From assembly GCA_021151685.1 (NCBI GenBank), contig JAGKWS010000041.1, positions 1 to 56,277 of the forward strand: a DNA stretch of 56,277 nucleotides, read 5' to 3'. Position numbers and translations under genes: made by a program. This document shows, piece by piece, positions 34,419 through 44,311 of the stretch; positions within the stretch are counted from its first letter, which is position 1, and each line of letters begins with the position of its first letter. Origin of the DNA: Chitinophagaceae bacterium. Lineage in GTDB: Bacteria; Bacteroidota; Bacteroidia; Chitinophagales; Chitinophagaceae. The notes below the pieces were generated by a model. That model did no database searches. It saw only the letters and a program-made list of their open reading frames with translations, and was not told the DNA's origin.

Positions 34419-35060
34419 GTGGCGAAACGAAACATCATATATCACTGGGGCGACAGAACGCTGCAAATTACACTGGGTAACAGGGTAAATGGCCGTATAC
34501 GCGCCTTGTATATTGCGGAACTGGTGCTGACGCTGGGTATGGCTACTGTGTTTCTGCTGCAGTCTATTCCCTTCAGGCATAACATCATCAACTGGGTATC
34601 GGCATTGGGGGCATCGGCATTGTACATTATTGCAGCCTACCGTTTTTTAGCACGTATATTTTTTAACGAACAACTGATACTGGATGCCAACCATATTACC
34701 ATTATCAGAAATACACTATTGTCGCGACAAGCCAGCCGATTCGACTGGAGACAAATAGGGCCACTGCACTACGAAGGCAAACAAAAGAAAACCGACCACC
34801 CGCTGAAAGGAAAATGTTACGATTATTTTGGGTTTGAAACTCAGGAACATCTCATACAAAGTCTGCACCACGAGGGCAACCTCTACTTTGACACCCCCAA
34901 TGGACGGGTATATTTTGCACCCGGCGTGTACTCTTGGGATGCGGAAAAAATGGTGCAAATGATGAAGCTGTACACAGGTAGCGCATTGCAACTGGGCCCC
35001 GAATGGGACGACATGTTGCAAGAAGAGCAGGAATTGGACGATGCTGCGTCCAATAATTAG
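34419..35060 (+). CDS. Two-helix membrane protein with a PH-like cytoplasmic part, function unknown
   Basis: The 213-residue protein starts with GTG at 34419, preceded by AAGGGAACA; no ATG fits. Two membrane helices are likely at about 30-50 (YIAELVLTLGMATVFLLQ) and 57-78 (WVSALGASALYIIAAYRFLA). The following soluble part (LILDANHITIIRNTLLSRQA ... FDWRQIGPLHYEG ... VYFAPGVYSWDAEKMVQMM) has the strand-then-helix pattern of bacterial PH-type domains. The end is acidic (EEQELDDAASNN). It is 13 bases after lipB and likely cotranscribed. I do not recognise a named family. Confidence 0.75.
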   Translation: MAKRNIIYHWGDRTLQITLGNRVNGRIRALYIAELVLTLGMATVFLLQSIPFRHNIINWVSALGASALYIIAAYRFLARIFFNEQLILDANHITIIRNTLLSRQASRFDWRQIGPLHYEGKQKKTDHPLKGKCYDYFGFETQEHLIQSLHHEGNLYFDTPNGRVYFAPGVYSWDAEKMVQMMKLYTGSALQLGPEWDDMLQEEQELDDAASNN

Positions 35061-35093
35061 TATTATTTGCCACGCACTGTTACTGAATGTGGT

Positions 35094-35789
35094 CTATTGA
35101 TATACCCTGATGTACGCTGATTCCAGTATAACACCATTGCGGCGAAGAATAAAACGATAAGTACCCGACCGCTGAAAATTTCGTTTATCAATCAAAAATT
35201 CCCGTGCCTTTGTCTGTGGTATATCTACTACCAACTGCCCCTGCATATTATAGAAAGCCAGTGAATGCACAGCATCGGCAGGGTATACGGGCAATGTAAT
35301 CCGTACATGCCCGGTGGCTGCACTCAATGACACATGAATGGGCAGTATGTACGATATATCAGTAACATCGGTTAGGGGTAACGACAATGAAACTACCTTT
35401 CCCGTAGGCGGAACATAACGCAAAACCGGGGCGGCATCGGTTGATGGCTGATGTACAACTGCACAATGATTGCTATGCCATACCAAGCCAGATGAAAAAG
35501 TAACACTGACCCTATAAAAGTAACGTCCGTTAAGGGGCTTGTGGTCGGTAAAAGATTGCATACCGGGCAGTAATGTAGCCGGCTGGCCAATGATTGAATA
35601 TCCTTTAGTACTATCGAACGAGCGGGAAACACTTATGGCACGTACCGAGGGATAGGTGCAACGCCATTCGAGCCTTACACTGTCGGCCACAGCAGTGCAG
35701 GCAATAGCAGGTAGAGCTGGCTGTGCATACAGCCCGGAACATGTGCAACATGCCCACAAAAAAATGCCGGTAAGCCGTATCTTCACCAT
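35094..35789 (-). CDS. Secreted protein with fibronectin-like domain and a possible degenerate T9SS tail
   Basis: The 231-residue protein has a signal peptide (MVKIRLTGIFLWACCTCSGL, cleavage near YAQ). Residues about 27-110 look like a fibronectin type III fold (DSVRLEWRCTYPSVRAISVS ... FYRVSVTFSSG). The last 80 residues (VRITLPVYPADAVHSLAFYN; MQGQLV; SGTYRFILRRNGVILESAYI) have the two-halved pattern of a T9SS type A sorting domain, though the usual PNP motif is missing. It is convergent with the lipB pair, with 33 bases between stops. Function is unknown. Confidence 0.65.
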   Translation of the reverse strand: MVKIRLTGIFLWACCTCSGLYAQPALPAIACTAVADSVRLEWRCTYPSVRAISVSRSFDSTKGYSIIGQPATLLPGMQSFTDHKPLNGRYFYRVSVTFSSGLVWHSNHCAVVHQPSTDAAPVLRYVPPTGKVVSLSLPLTDVTDISYILPIHVSLSAATGHVRITLPVYPADAVHSLAFYNMQGQLVVDIPQTKAREFLIDKRNFQRSGTYRFILRRNGVILESAYIRVYQ

Positions 35790-35882
35790 TCAAACGTACT
35801 ATAATTATAACATGCAGAAAACAAGCCGGTGGCACATTTCGTTAAATAGTTGCCGGCAAGCTGTTTTTAGTGCCTCAGTTGT

Positions 35883-35890
35883 TAATTTTG
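35883..35890 (+). promoter_or_regulatory. -7 box (TAATTTTG) for the putative porin
   Basis: Exact TAnnTTTG followed by CAC, giving a leader of about 35 bases to the TTG start at 35931. Confidence 0.45.
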
Positions 35891-35930
35891 CACACCGCAA
35901 AGCGGCTATATCAGTTTTATCTTTCATCCA

Positions 35931-38021
35931 TTGAAATACACAGCCACACAGTTCTATCAATATGCTACGGCCCTGCTGTGTGCGCTTATGTGTACTGCGG
36001 CAACATGGGCACAACCATCTACCCTACCCATGACACCCCGGCGCGATACCAGTAAGGACAAAACCAACACTGGCAAGTGGCATAGCGAGGATGCAATTAT
36101 TTCTTACGAGAAGCTGGGTAAAAAGGAACAATATAAAGACGACTCTGACATACACACGTTTCACCGAAGGTTGTTTCAGCAACCATGGTACAGGGATATG
36201 GGCAATCCCGGCAGCCCTGTACTAAATCTGCTGTTTACCCCCGAGAACCGTGTTGGCCCCACACTTGGCTATCACATCAACAACCCCTACCGCTTTGTAC
36301 CAGATAGTCTGAAATTCTACAATACCGACCGTCCCTATACTGTATTCAGCTATCAGGCATCGGGGCGGCAAGAAAACATCGCCTCTATATTGCATAGCCA
36401 AAACATAAAGCCAAACTGGAATATGACGGCAGACTACCGAAAAATATCATCGCCGGGGCAATACCAGATACAGCGAAACAATCATGACAATGCAGGGCTC
36501 AGTACCAACTATAAAAGCCTGGACAAACACTACCAATTGTACGGAGGTATTGTGTACAACAAGCAGCAACATGATGAAAATGGTGGCGTACTGAACCGCA
36601 ACTTTTTAGATTCTGCGGCCTTTAACAACCGCAAGATTGTACCCACAGCCTACGAGAACAATGCGTACAGTAGTACCCGCTCTACTGTAAATAATGTGCA
36701 GCGCGATGTAGCAGTAATGCTGCACCATACCTATATGTGGGGCCAAACGGACACCACTTTTTACGAAGACGACACCAGTGCCTACAATTATACACTCACA
36801 CCACGCTTCGGTATCACCCATAGGGCATCGCTGAGTAGCGAAAAACATACCTATAAAGATTTGGCACCAGACTCTATGTGGTATACTCCGTTATTCAACC
36901 GATCTTTCCCCAATAAAGGTACTGGTTATTATAGCAGTGGTGCAGATTCTGTAATAGGTGTACAAAAATGGGTAAAGGCCGACACCCGTGTACTGTTTGA
37001 AGGGTTTGCGGGCAAGGCAGGCAATCAGATACGCTTTAGTGCGGGTGCGGGTATTCGTTTCGACAGGTTTACAGCAGAGCCCATTACGGTACCCATACCC
37101 GATACCCCATTTTTTGCCTACGGCAGCGACAAAACAGGGTATAGTAGTACCTATATTACCGGCAATATAGATAAAGAAGCACTGACACCCGGTGCATGGG
37201 CCTATGGTGGGCACCTTATGTTGCTGACCACGGGTGCCTATGCCGGCAACCTGTCTGTAGATGGGTATATAGGCAAAAAGCTGAAAAAATTGGATGGCAG
37301 TATTACGGCAGGTGCCAGCCAGCAACTGGGTAGTGCCCCATATAGCCTTACCAACTATCAGAATGCGTATGTGCGTAAATCGTTTGAGTTTGGTAATGAG
37401 AGTATTACCCGGTTGTATGCTACGGCAGAAAGCCGGAAACTGAAAATGAGTGGCGGTGTGAGCGGATGGTTGGTGAGTAACTACATTTACCTGAGTGATG
37501 AGGGATTGCCCAAACAATATGATGGCAGCTATACGGTGCCGCAAGTATGGTTGCGGAAAATATTCAGGGTAGGTAGTTTTTATCTGGACAATGAAATTGT
37601 GTACCAGCCAGTGGCTGAGGGGGCACCAATAAATGTGCCTACCGTTATGGGAAGGCATCAACTGAGTCTGGAACGTGCCGTATTCAGGAATGCGCTGAAG
37701 TTTGCCACCGGTATAGAAGCACGGTACAACACCGCCTATGCCCCTGCCAGTTACAATGCCCAGTGGAACAGATTCTATTATCAGAATACCGACAAGATTG
37801 AGAACTTACCTGAGGTATCGGTATTCTTTAACTTCAGAATCAAGCGATTCAGGGCATTTATAGCGGGCGATAACTTACAGCAACTGTTGGGTGCCAATGC
37901 CATTCTGTATACTGGCATGCCCATACGCAGCCGCACTACCGGCGAGGTATTGTATAACCCGGTATATGCCATGCCCAACATGCAACTTCGTTTCGGGTTT
38001 AGTTGGATAATGGTGAACTAA
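35931..38021 (+). CDS. Putative porin (large outer-membrane barrel)
   Basis: The 696-residue protein begins with TTG at 35931, which gives a sound signal peptide (ATALLCALMCTAATWAQ); no in-frame ATG precedes it. The mature sequence is a long run of short amphipathic beta strands with aromatic ends, beginning HTFHRRLFQQPWYRDMGNPG and RVGPTLGYHINNPYRF, matching the Bacteroidota putative porin family, and closing with LRFGFSWIMVN. No plug or TonB box is seen, so passive or specific diffusion is more likely than TonB-driven uptake. It is a single gene. Confidence 0.8.
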   Translation: MKYTATQFYQYATALLCALMCTAATWAQPSTLPMTPRRDTSKDKTNTGKWHSEDAIISYEKLGKKEQYKDDSDIHTFHRRLFQQPWYRDMGNPGSPVLNLLFTPENRVGPTLGYHINNPYRFVPDSLKFYNTDRPYTVFSYQASGRQENIASILHSQNIKPNWNMTADYRKISSPGQYQIQRNNHDNAGLSTNYKSLDKHYQLYGGIVYNKQQHDENGGVLNRNFLDSAAFNNRKIVPTAYENNAYSSTRSTVNNVQRDVAVMLHHTYMWGQTDTTFYEDDTSAYNYTLTPRFGITHRASLSSEKHTYKDLAPDSMWYTPLFNRSFPNKGTGYYSSGADSVIGVQKWVKADTRVLFEGFAGKAGNQIRFSAGAGIRFDRFTAEPITVPIPDTPFFAYGSDKTGYSSTYITGNIDKEALTPGAWAYGGHLMLLTTGAYAGNLSVDGYIGKKLKKLDGSITAGASQQLGSAPYSLTNYQNAYVRKSFEFGNESITRLYATAESRKLKMSGGVSGWLVSNYIYLSDEGLPKQYDGSYTVPQVWLRKIFRVGSFYLDNEIVYQPVAEGAPINVPTVMGRHQLSLERAVFRNALKFATGIEARYNTAYAPASYNAQWNRFYYQNTDKIENLPEVSVFFNFRIKRFRAFIAGDNLQQLLGANAILYTGMPIRSRTTGEVLYNPVYAMPNMQLRFGFSWIMVN

Positions 38022-38182
38022 TTCCGCCACTTCTAAAACCATCATGGTAATAAGAAAATAAGGGGCGAACTCATTAAACCATGGGGCGAATTCTCTGTCC
38101 TACTTTCCGTAAACTAAACGTTAATTCAACGACGGCTAATGCACGGGTACGTTATTTCATCATTTCTTAAGAAGTAAAGTTG

Positions 38183-38190
38183 TACTTTTC
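38183..38190 (+). promoter_or_regulatory. Near-consensus -7 box (TACTTTTC) before the synthetase
   Basis: One mismatch from TAnnTTTG, 41 bases before the ATG at 38232. A small TGGCAT/ATGCCA inverted repeat lies between it and the gene. Confidence 0.3.
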
Positions 38191-38231
38191 GCACTAATGG
38201 CATTGTATATGCCACCGTCCCAACAATAGCC

Positions 38232-41200
38232 ATGACCTCTGGAATACTGTGTGGTGTACATCGTCCGGATTTGTTGCAAGAAGAAACGCTTGCATCGATT
38301 TTTAGTGCCACTGCACAAAGGTATCCCGACAAACCTGCACTGATTTTTGATAATACTACCCTCACCTACAGCATGCTGGATAGGTGGAGTGATGCTATGG
38401 CTGCATATCTACGGGATAGCGGTGTGCAACCCGGCCACCATGTGGGCCTATGGTGGCCCCGCAGTGCCGAGCTACACGTGGCCGTACTGGGCATAGCGAA
38501 GGCAGGGGCAGCTTATGTGCCGCTGGACTACGAGATGCCTGCCGAACGCGTAGCTGGGGTATTGCAAGAAGTAGGCGCGCAAGCATATATAAGTCCCAAC
38601 AAGCTGGACATAACCTGCGCCCGCTATGAGGTTGTAGCCTTTGCACAAAATGCTGCTACCAATGTACCCGTTGCTCTTGCCTTGCCCGATAATGATGCCT
38701 ATGTACTCTACACATCGGGCAGTACGGGCAAACCCAAGGGCATACCTATTACGCACAGGCAGATATGCCATTTGATACGGTCTGAAAACTCGGTATTGGG
38801 TATTACTGCCGAAGACAAGGTGTATCAGGGGTTTTCGGTATCGTTCGATATGTGGTGCGAGGAGGCATGGATTGCCTACATGGTAGGGGCTGCCCTTTGG
38901 GTGGCCGATGCCGCCACTGCTAAATCTATAGACGAACTGGGCGATGTACTGAGAAAGAACAACATAACTGTGCTGCATGCTGTACCCAGCCTGCTGGCCG
39001 TTATGGACGATGATATACCCACCGTGCGGCTGGTGAATGCCGGGGGCGAGGCCTGTACCACACAAGTACTGGCACGCTGGGCAGCCCCCCCAAGAAAGTT
39101 CTTTAATACCTATGGCCCTACCGAAACAACCGTTACTGCTACCATAGCCGAACTGCTGCCCGGTGACAAAATAACTATTGGCAAGCCGCTGCCCAACTAT
39201 GCACTGGCCGTGGTAGATGAGCAACTGAACCTGCTACCGACCGGCGAACGGGGCGAGTTGGTGATATCGGGGCCGGGACTGAGCAATGGCTACATCAACC
39301 GGCCCGAACTGACAAAAGAGAAGTTTGCGGAAAAGCCTGCATCGCTTGCTGAAATGCCGGGAACTCGCATCTACCGAACAGGCGATGCAGCCATCATCAA
39401 TGCAGACGGAAGTATTGATTTTCAGGGCCGTTTCGATGATCAGGTGAAGTTGCGTGGCTACAGGATAGAGCTTGGTGAAATAGAAAACCAACTAAGCACC
39501 CTACCCGACATTACGGCGGCGGCAGTAGCCATCAAAAAAGATTTGAACGGGCAAGACCATTTGGCGGCCTATGTAGTGTGCGACGACCCGGTGAATATGA
39601 GCCAGCAAAGCATACGCGAACAATTGGCCAAGGTACTGCCCGCCTACATGGTGCCGGCTGTAATAGTACAATTGCCCGAGATGCCCCGCCTGCCCAGTGG
39701 CAAAATAGACCGAAAATCGTTACCGGTACCGGCACAGCTAATGGAAAATATTGCTGCTATTGCCGATGATGTAATAGACATAGATGCCCCTCTGGGCGAA
39801 CGGTTGGTGGCAGTGCTGAAAAAGTTCTTCCCTAATAGAACTATATCGCTATCCGATGATTTTTTTACAGACCTCGGCGGGCACTCTCTTTTGGCAGCAG
39901 CGGTGGTATCGCGCTTGCGAAAGGAGGCCAACATACCGCAAGCCTCGCTAAAAGACTTGTACATGCACCGGCCACTGAGCAAGGTAGCCGAACATTGGGC
40001 GCAAAAGCCAGTGGAAAAAACCAGTGCTAAACGGGTGTTTCATGAGGTGCGGCCTGCCAGATACTACATATGCTGGGCAGCGCAGACTATAGCCCTGTTG
40101 CTGGTATATGGGTTGTTTGCGGTGCAAATTTTCTTCCCATATTTGGGATACTATATAGTAAAAGAAGAATATAACGACATACCACTGGCTATAGGCACGG
40201 CACTATCGTTGTTTCTATGCATACCTCCGTTTTTTGCTACCCTGAGTGTGGGCATAAAATGGCTGGTAATAGGCAAAATGAAGGAAGGCGACTACCCACT
40301 GTGGGGCACCTACTACTTTCGCTGGTGGTTTGTAAAAACCATGCAGCGGTTACTGCCCTCGCAATTTTTGAATGGCACACCTTTGTATGCAGGATACTTG
40401 CGCAGCCTTGGGGTAAAAGTGGCCAAAGATGCCCAACTGGCCGCACTGACCATAGGTGCTGAAGACCTGGTGAGTATTGGCAGTGATGTAAGCATCAGCT
40501 CTGGTGCAGTACTGAACAATGCATGGGTAGAAGACGGACTGCTGAAGCTAAGACGCATAACGCTGGGCAACCATGCATATGTGGGTACCTGTGCCGTGCT
40601 TACAGGCAATACCACCATAGAAGACTGGGGCGAATTGCAGGATCTGAGCTACCTGCAAGCAGCAAAAACCATAAAGCCGGGCGAGGTATGGCAGGGTAGC
40701 CCTGCAGTGCTGAAAGAAACAAAAGCTATAGAAGATCTGCCACAGCCATTACCGGTAAGCAATACCAAACGAAGACTTTATTCCTTAGTATTTCTTTTGT
40801 CTTTGCTGCTGTTTCCTATAGTGGTATTGTTACCTCTGTTACCCACTATTATCATCATACACAATCTGGATAATTCGACACCCGATTACGACTTTAGCTA
40901 CCTGCCCGTAACTCCCTCATTGGCATTGAGTTATATAATTGTATTTACATTAACCACCATACTTTTGTCACGGTTGTTGCAGTGGGGCATAAAGCCGGGC
41001 AAATACCCCATATACAGCATGTTCTATGTGCGTAAATGGTTTACAGACCAGTTGATGTCGCTATCGCTTATAGTGTTGCATCCTTTGTATGCCACTGTAT
41101 ACGTATCATTACTTTTCCGTGCATTGGGCGCAAAGGTGGGTAACAATACCGAAATCTCTACAGCCAGCAGCGTTACCCATCCCCTGTTGGAAATAGGTGC

Positions 41201-42170
41201 AGATGCCTTTGTGGCCGATGCGGTTACCCTTGGCGAGGCCGATGTGCGTGGCCAACAACTGATACTGGACAAAACAGTAATAGGTAATAACAGCTTTGTA
41301 GGCAACAGCGCATTGATACCACAAGGTTATCAATTGCCCGACAGGATGCTGATAGGTGTGTTATCTACTCCACCATCTGGCGAGCAACTGGCCGCCGGCG
41401 AGGCAAGAGACTGGTTTGGCTCGCCAGCCATACCGCTACCCAGACGGCAGGAAAGCAGAACATTTGCTGCCACACAAACACTGCGGCCCACACCCGGCAG
41501 ATTGTTGGGCAGGAGTATTGTAGAGTTTATCAGAATCATATTGCCAGAAACAGTTATATTGATGTGCAGTATTCTATTTATTGCCTATGCCCACTCTTTG
41601 CTGGTAGAGATGACCTGGTGGGAGTCTTTGGTAGAACTGCCCTTTTACTTCCTGTTTTTTATGGGGTTACCTGCATTGTTGGTAACAGTGATGCTGAAAT
41701 GGCTATTTGTAGGCAAGTACAAGCCCGAACAACAACCTATGTGGACAGCACGGGTGTGGCTGAGTGAGGCTATTACAGCCACTTATGAGTCGCTTGCAGT
41801 GCCATTTTTACTGGACTACATGCGCGGTACACCATGGTTGCCCTTTATGCTACGGTTGTTTGGGGTGAAGATTGGTAAGCGCGTATGGATGAATACAACC
41901 GACATTACCGAGTATGACATGGTAGATATTGGCGATGATACGGCCATGAATGAGGACTGTGGCCCGCAAACGCACCTATTTGAAGATAGGGTAATGAAAG
42001 TGGGCAAGATAAAAATTGGCAGTCGATGTAGCATAGGGGCTCGTAGCATAGTACTGTACGATAGCGAAATGGGTAACGATGTAAACCTTGAGCCACTATC
42101 GTTGGTAATGAAGGGTGAGAACCTGCAAAGCGACAGTCAGTGGGTAGGTAGCCCCGTAAGGCCTGCATAA
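38232..42170 (+). CDS. Pls/PosA-type stand-alone nonribosomal peptide synthetase
   Basis: The 1312-residue protein has three parts. Residues 20-510 are an adenylation domain with all core motifs: YTSGSTGKPKG (A3), FDMWCEEAW (A4), NTYGPTETT (A5), YRTGD (A7), GRFDDQVKLRGYRIELGEIE (A8) and PSGKIDRKSL (A10). Residues 520-595 are a peptidyl carrier with phosphopantetheine Ser S552 (DLGGHSLLA). The remaining 700 residues are the membrane terminal region known from epsilon-poly-lysine synthetase (Pls) and PosA: pairs of membrane helices alternating with three left-handed beta-helix-like segments (IGSDVSISSG, IGADAFVADAV, IGSRCSIGARSI). There is no condensation or thioesterase domain. By analogy it may polymerise or transfer one amino acid at the membrane. 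The pocket residues D206, M207 and E210 suggest a basic amino acid. No partner genes are adjacent. Confidence 0.9.
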   Translation: MTSGILCGVHRPDLLQEETLASIFSATAQRYPDKPALIFDNTTLTYSMLDRWSDAMAAYLRDSGVQPGHHVGLWWPRSAELHVAVLGIAKAGAAYVPLDYEMPAERVAGVLQEVGAQAYISPNKLDITCARYEVVAFAQNAATNVPVALALPDNDAYVLYTSGSTGKPKGIPITHRQICHLIRSENSVLGITAEDKVYQGFSVSFDMWCEEAWIAYMVGAALWVADAATAKSIDELGDVLRKNNITVLHAVPSLLAVMDDDIPTVRLVNAGGEACTTQVLARWAAPPRKFFNTYGPTETTVTATIAELLPGDKITIGKPLPNYALAVVDEQLNLLPTGERGELVISGPGLSNGYINRPELTKEKFAEKPASLAEMPGTRIYRTGDAAIINADGSIDFQGRFDDQVKLRGYRIELGEIENQLSTLPDITAAAVAIKKDLNGQDHLAAYVVCDDPVNMSQQSIREQLAKVLPAYMVPAVIVQLPEMPRLPSGKIDRKSLPVPAQLMENIAAIADDVIDIDAPLGERLVAVLKKFFPNRTISLSDDFFTDLGGHSLLAAAVVSRLRKEANIPQASLKDLYMHRPLSKVAEHWAQKPVEKTSAKRVFHEVRPARYYICWAAQTIALLLVYGLFAVQIFFPYLGYYIVKEEYNDIPLAIGTALSLFLCIPPFFATLSVGIKWLVIGKMKEGDYPLWGTYYFRWWFVKTMQRLLPSQFLNGTPLYAGYLRSLGVKVAKDAQLAALTIGAEDLVSIGSDVSISSGAVLNNAWVEDGLLKLRRITLGNHAYVGTCAVLTGNTTIEDWGELQDLSYLQAAKTIKPGEVWQGSPAVLKETKAIEDLPQPLPVSNTKRRLYSLVFLLSLLLFPIVVLLPLLPTIIIIHNLDNSTPDYDFSYLPVTPSLALSYIIVFTLTTILLSRLLQWGIKPGKYPIYSMFYVRKWFTDQLMSLSLIVLHPLYATVYVSLLFRALGAKVGNNTEISTASSVTHPLLEIGADAFVADAVTLGEADVRGQQLILDKTVIGNNSFVGNSALIPQGYQLPDRMLIGVLSTPPSGEQLAAGEARDWFGSPAIPLPRRQESRTFAATQTLRPTPGRLLGRSIVEFIRIILPETVILMCSILFIAYAHSLLVEMTWWESLVELPFYFLFFMGLPALLVTVMLKWLFVGKYKPEQQPMWTARVWLSEAITATYESLAVPFLLDYMRGTPWLPFMLRLFGVKIGKRVWMNTTDITEYDMVDIGDDTAMNEDCGPQTHLFEDRVMKVGKIKIGSRCSIGARSIVLYDSEMGNDVNLEPLSLVMKGENLQSDSQWVGSPVRPA

Positions 42171-42190
42171 AAGAATACTTTTGGTGGGGG

Positions 42191-43096
42191 TTACGCCTTT
42201 TCTTTCAACCGGTAACGTACTGTGCGGTGCTTGTTACTTTTATTGGCACTGATAGTAATGACACAATTCACATTATTGGTAAAGGTATACTCGTATTCAG
42301 GGCAAGAAGCGTCTTGCAAGGCTGCAAGGTTTTTGCCTATAACCCGGCGAATGTAGGGCACCTTCATGGTGGGGTTCACCCGCTCCATGGGGGGAATGGC
42401 TTTTAGACCAAAACATTTGGCTGGTATATTGCCCGCAGGTTCGGTGAATGTTTTAGTTACTTTAAATTCGGGGAAATATACCGACCGCTCCTTCACCTTG
42501 CCATTCTCGCCATAAGTAAAGTTCTCTACGTGTACTATGTCTTTGTTGTTGTCATTCAGACGCACCTCTTTGTACATTACATTGTTTTTGTCGAAGTACA
42601 ACTTGGTGTAGAACTCTATTTTCCCGTTTATGTACGCAGCTTCGCTGGTAACAGACTCTCCTGTCTTTTTATCTACTGAATATTCGTACAGTTTCTTATA
42701 TACGTTCTTATTGGTTGTGTTGCTGCGAATGTGTGATATTTTTCTATTTTTATCATCATACCGCCATTCGTTGGTTTCCAACAGATTATCATCCTTATAT
42801 TCATCTGTTTTCAACAGTTGTTTTTTGGGGCCAAAGAAATGTACTGTGCGGTACACATTTGCATCGCGCCCCCGGATGGCTTGAGTCAGTACGACACTAC
42901 TATCGGCCGCTATGTAGGTAATAGCACTATCGGCAAGGGTAATGCGCACACTGTCGGTATGTGTATAATGATAGTTATATTCCCGTATCACCGAAGTAGC
43001 CTCGTATGTTTTCCAACCGGCCTTGAAGGTGGTTTGTGCCAACGCCCCCTGCCCCAAACAAAGGAATAGTATAGAAACGGCTGTAAAAGGCTTCAT
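42191..43096 (-). CDS. Secreted protein of unknown function
   Basis: The 301-residue protein has a signal peptide (MKPFTAVSILFLCLGQGALA). The middle is made of repeated charged beta hairpins with YDxxNRK- or YFDKNN-type turns (WRYDDKNRKISHI, KLYFDKNNVMYKEV, FTYGENGKVKERSV), reminiscent of YD-type or toxin_15-like antitoxin wrappers but too irregular to assign. The C-terminus has three Cys (AKCFGLK, DASCPEYEY, NVNCVITI) that could form disulfides. It is convergent with the synthetase gene (20 bases between stops). I do not recognise a family. Confidence 0.7.
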   Translation of the reverse strand: MKPFTAVSILFLCLGQGALAQTTFKAGWKTYEATSVIREYNYHYTHTDSVRITLADSAITYIAADSSVVLTQAIRGRDANVYRTVHFFGPKKQLLKTDEYKDDNLLETNEWRYDDKNRKISHIRSNTTNKNVYKKLYEYSVDKKTGESVTSEAAYINGKIEFYTKLYFDKNNVMYKEVRLNDNNKDIVHVENFTYGENGKVKERSVYFPEFKVTKTFTEPAGNIPAKCFGLKAIPPMERVNPTMKVPYIRRVIGKNLAALQDASCPEYEYTFTNNVNCVITISANKSNKHRTVRYRLKEKA

Positions 43097-43251
43097 GATG
43101 CTATGGTGAAGTATGATGATGTCACAAAATACTACCTGAACCGCGTACGTGGTGCAACTTTTTTGTCACAGAGTGTGGATAGTGAAAAGTACAAGTTCAA
43201 CTTTTTACAAACACTGTAGCGAAGTATATTGCGCATTCAAACTGATAAACC

Positions 43252-43782
43252 ATGAATACACGAAGCGTAGTGCTGTACATTGCTATGAGTGCAGATGGCT
43301 ATATTGCCAAAGCAAACGGAGACCTTTCATTTCTATCGGTAGTAGAGCAACCGGGTGAGGATTATGGCTATGCCGCCTTTACCAAAACCGTAGATACGGT
43401 AATAATGGGACGAAAAACCTACGAAAAAGTACTGTCGTTTGGTATAGAGTTTCCGCACAAGGGCCGGGCGTGCTACATAATGACCAGAACACTGAAGGGG
43501 CAAAACGACTATGTAACATTCTGCAACAAAGACATTGCCGAACTGATTGCTGAGCTGAAAGCACAACCCGGTAACAACATATTTATAGATGGTGGTGCCG
43601 AACTGGTGCACGAAATGATACAAAAGAAGCTGATAGACAAGTACATTATATCGGTTATCCCTTATTTTACGGGAGGTGGCATACGCCTGTTCAAAGAAGG
43701 GTTTGACGAGATGAAACTAACGCTGACAAGCTGCCAAAGTTTTGCATCGGGTCTTGTGCAGTTGGAATATGTACCTACTTAA
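43252..43782 (+). CDS. RibD C-terminal/dihydrofolate reductase-like oxidoreductase
   Basis: The 176-residue protein has the DHFR/RibD_C fold: the opening strand SVVLYIAMSADGYIAKANGD, a central TVIMGRKTYEKVLSF loop that binds NADPH in this family, ACYIMTRT, and IFIDGGAELVHEMIQKKLID. The last strand is SGLVQLEYVPT. Real DHFR residues for folate binding are not evident, so a general NADPH reductase of the YyaP/YwjB sort is more likely than folate metabolism. It is a single gene, convergent with a small membrane protein by ten bases. Confidence 0.88.
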   Translation: MNTRSVVLYIAMSADGYIAKANGDLSFLSVVEQPGEDYGYAAFTKTVDTVIMGRKTYEKVLSFGIEFPHKGRACYIMTRTLKGQNDYVTFCNKDIAELIAELKAQPGNNIFIDGGAELVHEMIQKKLIDKYIISVIPYFTGGGIRLFKEGFDEMKLTLTSCQSFASGLVQLEYVPT

Positions 43783-43792
43783 GATTGGCGAC

Positions 43793-44182
43793 CTATCTGC
43801 CAAGAACCCTATGGGTAAGCATGCAAATACTGCCCAGAATGAGACCAGTGACCAACCCAATGACAGAACCGGTGAGTAGTGGATAAAAACGCATAGACAT
43901 AAAGCGTACTTTCTCGAAACCAGAGCGTAGCGTTGGGTTGGCACCGAGATATTTGCGGAAGAACAATGATTGTATAAGACCGTTGGCAGTACCCCACCCT
44001 ATACCTATGTACAAGCCGTGCATAAAAAAGCTACCGGGTGCCTGCAGGGCAACCAAAATGGCAACAATGCAGGTAAACACAAACCAAAAATAGGGTTCCC
44101 GTTTGCGGGTAATGCCCCAAACACTCATAAGGCCCATCAACAAGCCGGGCAAAGACAGCAGCAGAATTAATGACCAACTCAT
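43793..44182 (-). CDS. Small four-helix membrane protein, function unknown
   Basis: The 129-residue protein has four hydrophobic segments: LILLLSLPGLLMGLMSVWGI, FVFTCIVAILVALQAP, GLYIGIGWGTANGLIQSLFF and YPLLTGSVIGLVTGLILGSI. A short basic loop (RKYLGANPTLRSGFEKVR) lies between helices three and four. No family is recognised. Its start lies 129 bases from the start of the DUF58 gene on the other strand, so the pair is divergent. Confidence 0.7.
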   Translation of the reverse strand: MSWSLILLLSLPGLLMGLMSVWGITRKREPYFWFVFTCIVAILVALQAPGSFFMHGLYIGIGWGTANGLIQSLFFRKYLGANPTLRSGFEKVRFMSMRFYPLLTGSVIGLVTGLILGSICMLTHRVLGR

Positions 44183-44311
44183 ATACCAGTGGCGAAAATA
44201 GGAATAACAAGCGTGTACCTATACTACATACAGCCAACAACAAATTGGCTACAATGTGAAAATTAACAAGATATACAGGACGGTTTTGGTATTTTCACGC
44301 ATTGCGTATTT

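Noticed and set aside
35791..35798. Minus-strand TACGTTTG box at the start of the fibronectin-like gene
   Set aside because: It lies one base before the ATG, so transcription would start inside the gene; probably a chance match unless a later start is used.
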